From contig JAHJDP010000037.1 in the NCBI GenBank assembly GCA_018831195.1, forward strand, positions 25,090 through 89,089: a DNA stretch of 64,000 nt, read 5' to 3'. A program made the position numbers and the translations under genes. The stretch is from Candidatus Eisenbacteria bacterium (lineage in GTDB: Bacteria; Eisenbacteria; RBG-16-71-46; CAIMUX01; JAHJDP01). This document shows, in pieces, positions 36,175 through 46,200 of this stretch. The notes below the pieces were generated by a model, which saw only the letters and a program-made list of their open reading frames with translations, ran no database searches and was not told the origin of the DNA. Numbering within the stretch: position 1 is the stretch's first letter; the number at the start of each line of letters is the position of its first letter.

Positions 36175-37443
36175 ATGTCCCGAAAACCGCCTTTTCCCCT
36201 CAAAGCTCCTTCATCAACAGGTCTGTTCTTGAAACAGACCTGTTTTTTCTCTGTCATTATTATGCTCGGCCTTGGCTCGCCGATGTTTGCGTCTCATGGT
36301 GACGGCGCCATTTCTGAAGAGGATCATATGAGGGTGTTAACCTTTCAAGTAAGCGTCCCGCCCGACACCCCCGACACTTCCGGTTTATTCATCGCAGGGG
36401 ATTTTCAGGGTTGGAATCCGGCCAGCGAGACTCACAAATTAGACAGGATTGATCGGCGGACCTATCAGATCACGCTGAGCCTGCCGTACGAGCAACACAT
36501 CCAATTTAAGTTTACCCGTGGACATTGGGGTGTTGTAGAGAAGGGTTCCCACGGAGAGGAGATAGCCAACAGAACACTGTTCATTACCGAATCCGGCACA
36601 CACACATTCACCGTTGCGGCTTGGGCGGATAATCCACCGGTAAAAAACAGCATCACGGGCAATGTAAGCACGATCACTATTCCAGCTTTTGCGAGAAACC
36701 GCCGAATCTGGGTCTACCTGCCTCCAAACTACGCCACCGAACCTGATAGACGCTATCCGGTTCTATATATGCTGGATGGACAGAACATCTTTGATAATGC
36801 CACGAGTTTTGCCGGCGAATGGGGCGTTGATGAGATTTGTGAACGTTTGATCTTAGCGGGTGAAATCCAGCCGATTATTGTCATCGCCATAGATAACGGA
36901 GGAGCTGATCGCGTGAATGAGTACACTCCCTGGCCCGATTCCAGCCGGCGAGAAGGAGGCGCCGCAGACAAGCATCTGCAAGAAATCATTTCCAATGTTA
37001 TTCCATATGTCAATGACCATTACAAAACAATGACAAATCCAGAACAGACAGGGCTCGCAGGTTCGTCGTTGGGCGGTTTGACGGCCGTTTACGCCGGATT
37101 CACTTATCCGGAGACGTTCGGTCTGATTGCCGGACTTTCCCCCTCTATCTGGTGGGATGACAATCATCTTATTCGATATGTTCAATCCAGCAAAAAGCGG
37201 CCCTTAAAATTGTACATGGATATGGGAACACTTGAATCCGGCACAAAGAGAGATACCGACAACAGCGGCATCAGCAACAGCATCAGACAGCTTCGATCCC
37301 TGCATGGTGTCATGCTGGAGAAGGGCTTCATACCCGGTATCGATCTCAAAAGCTTCGAAGACGAAGGCGCCAACCATCACGAATCATTCTGGGCCGCCCG
37401 ATTCCCGGCAACCCTCCAGTTTCTTTTTCCCCCGACATTATGA
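36175..37443 (+). CDS. secreted carbohydrate-binding/esterase-D-type hydrolase
   Basis: ATG 36175 gives 422 residues with an export signal (FLKQTCFFSVIIMLGLGSPMFA). An AMPK/CBM20-like glycan-binding domain follows (about 52-150: VPPDTPDTSGLFIAGDFQGW, a typical starch-binding-type motif), then an esterase D/enterochelin-esterase-like alpha/beta hydrolase. The nucleophile is Ser298 in AGSSLGGLTAVY, and a likely His pair sits in GANHHESFW near the C-terminus. Carbohydrate ester hydrolysis is plausible; the substrate is not known. The codons for residues 15-25 lie in the stem of the terminator at 36216-36248, so an alternative start at ATG 36262 (no ribosome site seen) must also be considered. 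Confidence 0.8.
   Translation: MSRKPPFPLKAPSSTGLFLKQTCFFSVIIMLGLGSPMFASHGDGAISEEDHMRVLTFQVSVPPDTPDTSGLFIAGDFQGWNPASETHKLDRIDRRTYQITLSLPYEQHIQFKFTRGHWGVVEKGSHGEEIANRTLFITESGTHTFTVAAWADNPPVKNSITGNVSTITIPAFARNRRIWVYLPPNYATEPDRRYPVLYMLDGQNIFDNATSFAGEWGVDEICERLILAGEIQPIIVIAIDNGGADRVNEYTPWPDSSRREGGAADKHLQEIISNVIPYVNDHYKTMTNPEQTGLAGSSLGGLTAVYAGFTYPETFGLIAGLSPSIWWDDNHLIRYVQSSKKRPLKLYMDMGTLESGTKRDTDNSGISNSIRQLRSLHGVMLEKGFIPGIDLKSFEDEGANHHESFWAARFPATLQFLFPPTL
36216..36250 (+). terminator. Rho-independent terminator of the regulator/S41/LolA operon, inside the next gene
   Basis: Stem of 12 perfect base pairs (36216-36227 with 36233-36244, 5-base loop), followed by four more T then C and T (TTTTTTCTCTG counting the last two stem T). 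It follows the LolA-like stop at 36165-36167 by about 49 bases and lies within the reading frame of the esterase gene. Confidence 0.85.
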
Positions 37444-37637
37444 CACGGCACACCCTGTCACCAATTAGCCTTTAACTGCAATAATAGCAGCAGGATACGA
37501 GACCGTCGCCGGTATTTCCCGTTGCAACCGAGCCTGGAGACGTTTGCGAGACGCCACCTCTGTATCCTCAATCCAGGACGTGGGGAACTCTCCCCGCCGG
37601 GGTCGGAGATTTGGAATTCCTGCTGAGGAGGGACAAG

Positions 37638-38300
37638 ATGAGGAAAATCTTCATAACGATTTTGTTGCTATTGCTGGCCGCCACATCAAATGCGGCAATT
37701 TCAGCGGCTGAGGGAATCACAGCGGATGTCGACCGCGAATCGGATGAGATTAACATTTTACTCGTCATCTGCTTCCCTTATGGCGCAAACATTAATCTCA
37801 TGCGCGATGTCATGGAACTCTACGGTTGGAATGTGACAACAACGGCCCTCACGCCGCTGACCGGACCATGTTACTACGGCGGTCCAATGACGGTGGATAT
37901 ACCGCTCACAGATATCACCGACCTCTCTCCATATGATTGTGTCGCTATCATGCAATCAAAGGCATGGTCCGGCACATCACACGCACAACTCTTGAGTAGC
38001 CCGGAAGCCCTCGCCCTCGTCGCTCAGGCGGTGAGTGAAAACCTTCTTGTCGCGGCCCATTGCGGAGGAACCCGGGTTCTTGCCGCCGCGGATGTAATCA
38101 ATGGGGTGAGAGTTACGGGTCATGGATTATATGAAGATGAATATATCGCGGCCGGCGGCATTTATGTCGGCAATCCTTCTCCTCCCGTTCTCGATGGAAA
38201 TATTTTAACGGTCGTCAGGGGACAATACTACAGCTACCAATTTTGCGATGCTGTCGCGGCAGCAATCGATAGCATGCGGGCGGCCTCCACGAATAATTAA
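37638..38300 (+). CDS. exported DJ-1/PfpI-like protein
   Basis: GAGGAGGG before ATG 37638 decides the start (27 bases downstream of the longest start). The 220-residue product has a signal peptide (IFITILLLLLAATSNA) and a DJ-1/PfpI (ThiJ) fold: NILLVICFPYGANINLMRDV, then the nucleophile elbow AAHCGGTRVLAAADVI with Cys142, and a C-terminal VRGQYYSYQFCDAVAAAIDSM helix. Family members are glyoxalases, deglycases, peptidases or chaperones; here the exported location is unusual. The surroundings are secreted proteins, so a periplasmic stress role is possible. Confidence 0.75.
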   Translation: MRKIFITILLLLLAATSNAAISAAEGITADVDRESDEINILLVICFPYGANINLMRDVMELYGWNVTTTALTPLTGPCYYGGPMTVDIPLTDITDLSPYDCVAIMQSKAWSGTSHAQLLSSPEALALVAQAVSENLLVAAHCGGTRVLAAADVINGVRVTGHGLYEDEYIAAGGIYVGNPSPPVLDGNILTVVRGQYYSYQFCDAVAAAIDSMRAASTNN

Positions 38301-38337
38301 AGTCACCGCATCGGGCATATAAACGAGGAGATAAGTC

Positions 38338-39801
38338 ATGAAGAGAATAATGTCTATCTGCTGTCTGATTTTGGCCGGCGCGGCTGTGGCGTCAGCCCAA
38401 ACGAGTATTGAATGGGATCGCACATTTGGGGGGACGGCCAATGACGGTTTCCGTTCCATCATAGCAACAGATGACGGCGGGATACTCGCTGTCGGCTTAA
38501 CCTACTCCTTCAGCGCCAATGCGGATATCTATCTTGCCAAGCTGGACGCACAAGGTGACTCCACATGGACAAAGACCATTGGCGGCGCCGGGAGAGATTA
38601 TGGGTGGGGAATCTGCCAAACAAATGATGGTGGATATGTAATAACCGGCTATACCACATTAGCCGGATCCGGTGGGATGGATTTGTATCTTATAAAAATC
38701 GATACCGGCGGCAATGTACTCTGGTCCAAAACCTATGGTGGAGAAGGAGACGAGGAGGGCCGGGCGGTTTGTGAAACCGGCGACGGACATTTAATCATCT
38801 CCGGCTGGACAGAGTCGTTTGGAGCCGGGCAGAAAGATCTCTATTTCCTCAAAGCGGATTCCGCGGGAGATACCCTATGGACAAAAACCTTTGGGGGTGA
38901 GGGTCTTGATTGGGGAACAGCGGTCTGTGAGACCAGCGATGGAGCCTATGGTGTGGGTGGGACAATTGGGACAACCGCTTCCAACAATCTCGACCTCTAT
39001 CTTCTCAAAATTCATGCGGACGGCACCCTGCTTTGGGAAAAAAACTTGGCATCCAGCGGTGAAATTGATGCGGATTTCGGTACAGGAATTTGGCCCACCG
39101 AAAACGGGGGCATCGTCATCACGGGCTATGGGAACGACCACACGCTCAATGACGCCGAAGATATCTGGCTCATTCATGTAGATGGTGATGGCAATGAATT
39201 ATGGAGCCACCGGTACGGCGAGCCCGGCAATTACTATGATTACGGCTGCGCCGTCAGCCGGACATCCGATGACGGTTTCTTGATCTGCGGCGTCACAAAA
39301 GAACCCATCACACAAAAAAACGATCTTTACCTTGTGAAGACGGATGCGGACGGAAACAAGCTCTGGTCCCAGGTTATTGAAAATTCCGGATCGCAATGGG
39401 GAAGCTCCATTGCCGCATTGACCGGCGACACTTTCGCCATCGCGGGCCATACAGAAGCTTCGGGCGCCGGCCGTTTTGATGGGTGGATCTTGAAGCTTTA
39501 TGCGCCTGCAGCCGGGCTGGATGAACCGGAAAATGACGGGCACGGCGCTTTCATCAAAATGTCTCCAAACCCCAGCCGGGCGGAGACAAACATCCGGTTC
39601 AACCTGCTGCATGCGGCGCGCGTTCAACTTGATGTTGTGGATGCGGCCGGCCGAAGAATCAAGACCTTGCTGGACGAGCGAAAGCAAGGTGGAGAGTACA
39701 CAGTCAATTGGAATACAGAGATGTTTGGATCGGGTGTCTACTACTATGTACTCATCGTCGATGGCGAGACAACCTCACGCAAACTGGTTCTTCTCAACTA
39801 G
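38338..39801 (+). CDS. secreted tandem-repeat protein with FlgD/T9SS-like C-terminal domain, copy A
   Basis: GAGGAG lies before ATG 38338. The 487-residue protein has a signal peptide, about seven repeats of about 50 residues (consensus G...D.YL.KLD..GD..W.KT.GG), and a C-terminal beta domain (FNLLHAARVQLDVVDAAGRRI, VNWNTEMFGSGVYYYV ... SRKLVLLN). The repeats are the type seen in FCB surface proteins that report or bind unknown ligands; I do not recognise a function. A second gene with the same design is at 60412-61821. The C-terminal domain is shared with the beta-helix, FG-GAP and 61818-62738 products. Confidence 0.85.
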   Translation: MKRIMSICCLILAGAAVASAQTSIEWDRTFGGTANDGFRSIIATDDGGILAVGLTYSFSANADIYLAKLDAQGDSTWTKTIGGAGRDYGWGICQTNDGGYVITGYTTLAGSGGMDLYLIKIDTGGNVLWSKTYGGEGDEEGRAVCETGDGHLIISGWTESFGAGQKDLYFLKADSAGDTLWTKTFGGEGLDWGTAVCETSDGAYGVGGTIGTTASNNLDLYLLKIHADGTLLWEKNLASSGEIDADFGTGIWPTENGGIVITGYGNDHTLNDAEDIWLIHVDGDGNELWSHRYGEPGNYYDYGCAVSRTSDDGFLICGVTKEPITQKNDLYLVKTDADGNKLWSQVIENSGSQWGSSIAALTGDTFAIAGHTEASGAGRFDGWILKLYAPAAGLDEPENDGHGAFIKMSPNPSRAETNIRFNLLHAARVQLDVVDAAGRRIKTLLDERKQGGEYTVNWNTEMFGSGVYYYVLIVDGETTSRKLVLLN

Positions 39802-39805
39802 AACT

Positions 39806-40828
39806 ATGTTACAGGCAAAAGGGGCGCCGATTGAACTTGGGGAGTTCGCTCATAAGAGGGCGCTAATAAAAGCCGCTCTAGTATTGAGCGTCATAAGCTG
39901 GATTGGAGATTTCATCTATAAGGCGATCAACGATATCTCATATATAAATCGGAGTGAATGCGTGCTCTATCGTATCTTTCCCGGGATTGCATTCACCATA
40001 TTCGAATATCTATTTGAGACAATTATCATTGTCTTTGTCAGCATTTACGTTGCTCTTTTGTTTGGCCGTTATTTCCTTCGATTCAACAGATATTTTCCCA
40101 AAAACCCGGTGACGGCCTTTCTTTATGGATCCCTTATACCTGTTTGTTCCTGCGCGGCCATACCATTGGTTTCGACCATGAGAGGAAAGATGAAGTTCCA
40201 GTCAAGAATCGCCTTCGTTCTTGCGGCGCCCGTGTTATCTCCCCAGATCATTGTTATGTCCTTCTCAATTCTTGGCTTTCGCTATGGAATTCTCCGAATT
40301 CTTGCCTCCTTTTTGATGGTTCTTGCTACAGCCCATCTCATGGGATTTTTCAGCGGGGAGGCTGATTCTACGCGGCCGAGGGAACTAAGTTTTGATTGCG
40401 CTCGAAATTGCGGCCCTGCCGGAGATGATATTTACCTGGCGACATTTAGAATGTTCAAGAAGGTGCTTCCTTACCTGATCACAGCCGGCATGATTGGGAT
40501 CGCCTTGGAGAGCATGGACTTGAAAAGAATGATGCTCTTTTTTACGGATATCAACGGGCCGTCAGGGATTCTCATGATCACTCTGATCGGGATCCCTCTC
40601 TATTTCTGCAATGGAGCTGAAATCCTTTTCCTGCGCCCGCTCGTATCGCATGGGTTCCCCCTGGGTTCAGCCGTGGCGGTCTCTCTGACGTCCACCGCCA
40701 TTTGCATCTCTTCCATCGGCCTGTTGTTTCAATTCATGGGCAAGCGGCTGACATTGATATTGACGCTATTGATCCTTGGTATCGCGCTTGTGTTGGCCCT
40801 CCTCATCAACGCCATTTTCCCGGCCTAG
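39806..40828 (+). CDS. permease with CSC motif, PF03773 (YraQ/ArsP/SO_0444)-like
   Basis: ATG 39806 (4 bases after the previous stop) is chosen; the longer frame start at 39500 is a shadow of that gene. The 340-residue protein has about eight membrane helices in two halves, each with conserved motifs. The first half has PVCSCAAIPLVSTMRGKM, the hallmark Cys-Ser-Cys of the family; the second has PLYFCNGAEILFLRPLV. Related proteins export organoarsenicals (ArsP), Cu/Zn (SO_0444-type) or unknown substrates. The next permease gene lies 205 bases downstream with its own promoter, but the run of membrane genes up to the PLP enzyme suggests one module. Confidence 0.83.
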   Translation: MLQAKGAPIELGEFAHKRALIKAALVLSVISWIGDFIYKAINDISYINRSECVLYRIFPGIAFTIFEYLFETIIIVFVSIYVALLFGRYFLRFNRYFPKNPVTAFLYGSLIPVCSCAAIPLVSTMRGKMKFQSRIAFVLAAPVLSPQIIVMSFSILGFRYGILRILASFLMVLATAHLMGFFSGEADSTRPRELSFDCARNCGPAGDDIYLATFRMFKKVLPYLITAGMIGIALESMDLKRMMLFFTDINGPSGILMITLIGIPLYFCNGAEILFLRPLVSHGFPLGSAVAVSLTSTAICISSIGLLFQFMGKRLTLILTLLILGIALVLALLINAIFPA

Positions 40829-40976
40829 CCTGTAACCACTTGCATACTATAGTGATAGGCGATATTATAATACTGACACGCGCCATGTCAGCGGATGCGG
40901 ATCTCTTTTAAAACCACATTTTTCTGAAAACTCATGTGTGGTTGGGTACACTCCTTTTGGGAATCGACGCTCCCGG

Positions 40977-41006
40977 TTCACAGAAGCCGTCTAAACTGCT
41001 TATAGT
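40977..41006 (+). promoter_or_regulatory. probable promoter of the half-size permease gene
   Basis: TTCACA (40977-40982) and TATAGT (41001-41006) are 18 bases apart, 5 of 6 consensus matches in each box. The AAGGAGG site of the next gene begins about 17 bases after the -10 box. Confidence 0.55.
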
Positions 41007-41033
41007 TTCCAACATTGTATAAAAGGAGGCAGA

Positions 41034-41582
41034 GTGCCAAGAATGCTCGTTCCGACAATCATTATGGCGGTGCTTGCCATCGGCCTGCTCATTGTCGGTG
41101 TGGCAAGGGGTCAGAATGAACACATCGCGGGCCTTAAAGTCGGCATGAGTATGACAATTGAAGTCCTTCCTCTCATCTTATTCGCCTTCATATTGGCTGG
41201 GATGATTCAAGTGCTTATTCCGAGCCAAACGATAGGGCGCTGGATCGGACCTGAATCCGGGACCCGCGGCATCTTCATTGGAACCCTCGCAGGCATCCTG
41301 ACTCCCGGCGGACCCTATGTCAGCTTTCCCATTGTGGCGGGGCTTTTGCGGGCCGGCTCCGGCATAGGCACCACAGTGGCCTTTCTCACGGCATGGTCTT
41401 TACTGGGCGTCTCCAGGCTGCCCATCGAAGTGGGGTTGTTGGGATGGCGATTCGCGGCCATTCGCATCCTTTGCACATTTTTCTTTCCACCGATCGCCGG
41501 ATGGATTGCTAATCTCCTGTTCAAAGGTCTAGGTTGGCGAATGGGATTCCTTCTTCTGCTCATCACCATCATGATTAGATAA
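41034..41582 (+). CDS. half-size permease, PF03773-like, without CSC motif
   Basis: AAGGAGG is five bases before GTG 41034. The 182-residue protein has about five helices and matches one half of the permease family: LPLILFAFILAGMIQVLIP, GIFIGTLAGILTPGGPYVSFPI and LGWRFAAIRILCTFFFPPIAGW. The Cys-Ser-Cys position reads GGP here, so the metal- or substrate-binding Cys of the neighbour is missing. Half-size members are thought to act as dimers. It follows the full-size permease on the same strand and precedes a small membrane protein gene by nine bases. Confidence 0.78.
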   Translation: MPRMLVPTIIMAVLAIGLLIVGVARGQNEHIAGLKVGMSMTIEVLPLILFAFILAGMIQVLIPSQTIGRWIGPESGTRGIFIGTLAGILTPGGPYVSFPIVAGLLRAGSGIGTTVAFLTAWSLLGVSRLPIEVGLLGWRFAAIRILCTFFFPPIAGWIANLLFKGLGWRMGFLLLLITIMIR

Positions 41583-41591
41583 GGAGAAATC

Positions 41592-42005
41592 ATGCGCCTT
41601 CACACTGTTTTCTTCATTATGATCCTGGGGGCCGCAATGGGAGCCCTCATCATAGGATTACTGGGGCGGGTCGTCATGGTTGTTGTCGCCCTTGCCGCCG
41701 CCCATAATCCAAACCTATCTTTAAATGGAATACTGCTTGTGTTGCTTCTTGGAACGTTTCTCGGAGCTATTGGGGGGCTTGTCCTCCTGCTGACAAGGAG
41801 TATTTTTCATTTAACAGGAATGGCCGGCGGCGCTGTTATCGGCGTTTTGCTGTTTGTCCTTACCTGTCTGATCACGCTGCTGCGGGGCGGTCTCGACACC
41901 TCTCGTGGGCCGCTTCTTCTGGTGACTCTTGGATCCGCCTTGCTTATTTTTATCTTATACGGTGTCGCCCTTAATGGAATGGTAACTCGTCTAGAAAAGA
42001 GCTGA
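41592..42005 (+). CDS. small four-helix membrane protein, unknown function
   Basis: AAGGAG before ATG 41592 supports the start. The 137-residue product consists of four predicted membrane helices with short loops and no recognisable motif. It lies nine bases after the half-permease and 60 bases before the PLP enzyme gene, so it is likely an accessory subunit of the permease module or simply co-expressed. I do not recognise a family. Confidence 0.7.
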   Translation: MRLHTVFFIMILGAAMGALIIGLLGRVVMVVVALAAAHNPNLSLNGILLVLLLGTFLGAIGGLVLLLTRSIFHLTGMAGGAVIGVLLFVLTCLITLLRGGLDTSRGPLLLVTLGSALLIFILYGVALNGMVTRLEKS

Positions 42006-42065
42006 TCGTCATGTGAAATTTGGTGAGTCATTACCGATATTTTTTGGCTCGTGGAGGATTGTTCC

Positions 42066-43196
42066 TTGAGAAAAAGCACCCAATGCGTCCACGCCGGAGG
42101 CTACAAAGATGAGACGACGCGCGGAATCAACACACCAATCTTCACTTCCTCATCATATGAATATCTCGGGATGGACGATATTCCCTATCCCCGGTATTTC
42201 AACACACCAAATCATGACGTCATTGTAAAAAAGATCTGCGCTTTAGAGGGCGCCGAGAGCGGCCTTCTCTTTTCATCCGGAATGGCGGCAATCAGCACGG
42301 CCATCCTGGCCTTTGCCGGCACCGGCGATCATGTTGTGATGATGGATGAGCTCTATGGCGGCACACACTCATTCGCCACCGCCGAGTTCGATCGGCTTGG
42401 GATAAAGTATACATTTGCCGAAACCGACGCCGAATCGATTTGCGATGCCATAACGGATCGAACCAAGATAATTGTGCTTGAATCTCCAACAAATCCCCTA
42501 CTCGGTATCATCGATATAAGGAAGGTGGCGGATTTCGCCAAACAGAATTCTATTGTAACCATTCTGGACAACACCTTTGCAACGCCTATAAATCAGAACC
42601 CATTCAGACTCGGTATAGATATTGTCATGCACAGCGGCACAAAATACTTGGGCGGCCATAGCGATCTCTGTTGCGGTGTGATCGTGACAACTACGGAAAA
42701 GACCTTGCATATCAGGGAATTGGCCCGCCATCTCGGAGGAAGTCTGAACGCGACAACTTGCTATACATTGGAGCGTAGTCTAAAAACCTTGGCTTTGCGG
42801 GTCGAGCGGCAGTCATCAAATGCGCAGCGGATCGCCGAATTTCTTGCCGGCCGAAACAGCGTCCGCCGGGTTTATTACCCCGGCCTATCCTCCTCTCCCT
42901 CACATGAGCTCGCCAAATCGCAGATGGAGAATTTTGGAGGGATGCTTTCATTTGAACTGGACGAGTCAAAAATCACCGTCACAGAGTTTCTCAAGAGGCT
43001 CGAAATTATTCGACCTGCGGTCAGCCTGGGGGGCGTCGAGTCGATTATTTGTTCTCCGGCCGTCACTTCTCATGCAAAAATCTCAGCGGAGGAAAGAAAC
43101 CGGATAGGAATCAGCGATTCTTTGTTGAGATTATCCGTCGGAATCGAGCACATCGATGATTTAACTGAGGATTTGCGAAAGGCGCTGAACGATTAA
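42066..43196 (+). CDS. trans-sulfuration PLP enzyme (cystathionine gamma-synthase/gamma-lyase family)
   Basis: TTG 42066 has GGAGG eight bases upstream, so it is preferred over GTG 42051. The 376-residue protein carries the Cys/Met metabolism family motifs in order: STQCVHAG, PIFTSSSYEY, SSGMAAISTA, LYGGTH, ESPTNPLL, DNTFATP, and the PLP-Lys in MHSGTKYLGGHSD. An SLGGVESIICSPAVTSH block follows. Whether it is a synthase (O-acylhomoserine or succinylhomoserine plus cysteine) or a lyase cannot be read reliably. It belongs to sulfur amino-acid metabolism and is the last gene of the membrane-protein run, hinting at transport of a sulfur compound. Confidence 0.9.
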   Translation: MRKSTQCVHAGGYKDETTRGINTPIFTSSSYEYLGMDDIPYPRYFNTPNHDVIVKKICALEGAESGLLFSSGMAAISTAILAFAGTGDHVVMMDELYGGTHSFATAEFDRLGIKYTFAETDAESICDAITDRTKIIVLESPTNPLLGIIDIRKVADFAKQNSIVTILDNTFATPINQNPFRLGIDIVMHSGTKYLGGHSDLCCGVIVTTTEKTLHIRELARHLGGSLNATTCYTLERSLKTLALRVERQSSNAQRIAEFLAGRNSVRRVYYPGLSSSPSHELAKSQMENFGGMLSFELDESKITVTEFLKRLEIIRPAVSLGGVESIICSPAVTSHAKISAEERNRIGISDSLLRLSVGIEHIDDLTEDLRKALND

Positions 43197-43216
43197 AGAG
43201 GAATGAACCTCCTCTT
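43196..43216. terminator. weak hairpin between convergent genes
   Basis: AAGAGGA (43196-43202) pairs with TCCTCTT (43210-43216) across a 7-base loop in the gap between the PLP enzyme and the converging RND gene. There is no T-tract, so it is only a candidate. Confidence 0.35.
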
Positions 43217-43256
43217 GTGCGCTCCTTCTATTGCAAATAACACAGAGTGTTATAGA

Positions 43257-46200
43257 TTAGCGCCACGCCGTCCGCACCACCCGGCGCACCCACAAACCCA
43301 GATCATCGAGCAGCGAATATAATGTCGGCGCCAGAACCAACGTCAGGATGGTCGATGTCGCGAGGCCGCTCACCACGACAAGCCCGACCGGACCCCAGCG
43401 CCGGGCGAACCCCTCGGATGTGCCGTAGACCATTGGAAGAACGAGAGGCATCAGATTGAGGATGGTGGTTGCGGCGGTCATGAGGATTGGACGCATGCGG
43501 TTCTGGCCGCCGCGCAGAATCGCTTCACGCCGCGCCATACCGGCGCGTCTGTATTGATTAATGTGATCGATCAATACGATGCCGTTATTAACGACAATGC
43601 CGAAGAGAATCAGCATACCGAGCATGCCGTTGTTATCAAGCGGCACATGCAGCGCCCAAAGACCTATGGAAACACCAATCAAAGAAAATGGAATAGCAAA
43701 CATAATTGTAAAAGGGTGAATCAGCGACTCAAACAATGAAGCCATGATCAAATAGATCAGCAAAACGGCGAAGAGCAGGGTGAAATTATTATCTTGCGCA
43801 TCTTCCTGCATCCAGCGCGCCTGACGGCCCAGATCCCATGTATAACCGGGTGGCAAACTGATTGATTCCATCAGAGCGACGACCGGCTCATTCAGAGCAA
43901 AGGCCTCCTGCTGGCCCCGGGTGTTGGCGAAAATCGTCAATGTCTGCTGGCGTTCTTGGCGCTGAAGCGATTTGGGACTTTCAGCAAAATGAAAGTCGGC
44001 CAGGGCCGCCAATTGAACAGGGTTATCATTACGGCCTTCAAAGGTCGTGTTTTTCAGTTGCTCAAGGCTGACACGATCCTCCTCCTCGAGCTGCAGAACG
44101 ATCCCTATCTCCCGTTCCGGCGATTTGAAGCTGCTTGTCCTGCGGTCACCGAGGGCTGTTGAGATTGTTGTCGCGACATCCTGCGGCGACAATCCGTACG
44201 AAAGAGTCTGTTCTCGATCCACCGCAACCTGGATTTCTTCTTCCCCATTCTCGAGGCTTGTATCCACGCTGACAACGCCCGGTAGTTGGGCCATCTGGGC
44301 CTTCACATCTTGAGAAAGGACTTCGAGCACATCGGGATCGATTCCCTTGAGTTGCACCTCGACTCCAAGCCCCTCGCCGGACCAGCCGCGTTCGCGGCCC
44401 ATTTTGTACACTATCCCAACCTGTTCGGGAAGCCGCCGGCGAATCGCCATGCCGGCCTCCATGGTCGAGAGGCGTCCTTCATCCGCATCAACCAACCGGG
44501 CCGTAATCCGGCCGCCCCGTTGATTAATTCTTGTGGATATCGATTCCAGATCCAATGGGCTCGCATTGGCCAAGAGATCCTGCTCGATGCCGTGGAAAAG
44601 GGAATCGACCTCCCCCAGGCTGTAACTTCGTTCGGCCTCCACGGTGATGTCGACACGCCGTTCCGGCTGGTGGGGCGATCCATGTTGCTCAATCCGGCTA
44701 TACAAAAAAATCCCGGAACCCATTAGCGCGACGGCGGCAATCATTGTGATAAGCCGGTGATTCAGGGTCCAGCCCAGGAGTTGAACATAGGATGTCCGCA
44801 TGCCATGCCGGCGTAAATACCGGATTAGGACCGCTAGCGCCAGCAGTAACAGCAGCAAGCCGAGCCCTGTCGTCCACTCCATCCCCGTGATCGATGCGAG
44901 GACGCGGGCGCCGGTCGTGTGGAACCACGCCAGGATCCCTTTCCAGCCGATATCCGTCAGCTTCCAGATTCCGCCCGCCAAAAGGGCGCTAAGAACAATG
45001 ATCTTTAAACGGCCGTCATAGCGGGCATACTTCGAATGGAACAGACGCGAACTGGCCAATGGGATCACGGTCAACGCCACAAGAGTTGAGACAGCAATGG
45101 CCAGGCAAATCGTTAAACCCGCGTCACCCATCCAGCGCGACATGCGGCTCGAGCTGAGAAAGAAGAAGGGAATAAAAACGCACATGGTGGTCAAAGCTGA
45201 GGCCACAACGGCCATGCCGACCTCCTTGGTGCCCAGGATGGCGGCCTTCCTCGGCTCCTCGCCTTCTTCCTCTTGCCGGCGGAAAATGGACTCCAGGGTC
45301 ACAACGGCCGGGTCGACGAGCATACCAATGGCGAGCATCAGTCCCATCATAGAAACCAAGTTCAATGTGATAGGCGAACCAAAGAACTCCCGGGCGATAT
45401 AGATACCGATGAAAACGCAACAGACGGATAAGGGAATCGCCATACCAATGACAATGGTGCTGCGAATACTGCGGAGAAAAAGGAAGATGATGACAACGGC
45501 GAGGAAACCGCCGAGCAGCGCTGTATCCGTAAGCTTGTTCAACTCGCCGAGGACCATCTCGGCGCGGTCCCGAGTCACCCGGATATCGAGTTCTTCATTT
45601 TCCGCACTGATCTCCAGCAGCGCCGCCCGGGCGGCCTTAGCTACGTCGACGACATTCGCCGTCGACGCCTTGTAGATCTCGATCTCTACGGCGTCATGGC
45701 CATTGAGCCGCTCGTATCGGGTTTTCTCCGGATAGCCGTAGGTAACGCGTCCAAGATCAGATAGTTTTAAATTTCTTCCGGGAATCGGCAAATCACCGAT
45801 CTCGTCGACAAGCTGGAACTCCCCCTGAGCGCGGGTCTGATAGCGCAATCCGGCGTCCAGAACCCGGCCTACCGAAATGTTAACATTATTTGCGCGGAGT
45901 TGCTGAGCCAGAAAATTCAGAGAGATATTATGGGATTCAAGCCGCTGTTGATCGAGTTCTACAATGAGCTGCTTTTCCTCGATTCCATCAATCGTGACAT
46001 TGGCTACTCCATCAATACGCAGAAGCCGCGGTTCAACCACCTTGCGCACAATATCGAAAAGCCGCCCTTCCTCCCCCTTCCAGGCGAGATCGGCATCGAG
46101 GATCGGGCTGTCGTCGGTTTGCCATCTGCGGATTCTGATATTGTCTATCTCTGGAGGCAGCAGCACCCGTGTCTGATCGACCCGGTCACGCACCGCGAGC

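Noticed and set aside
37444..37637. Possible structured RNA or riboswitch upstream of the DJ-1-like gene
   Set aside because: Several short complementary segments (such as GGATAC with GTATCC) exist, but no known riboswitch core could be matched.
39500..39805. N-terminal extension of the CSC permease frame
   Set aside because: It shadows the repeat protein gene in another frame; the membrane protein starts naturally at ATG 39806.
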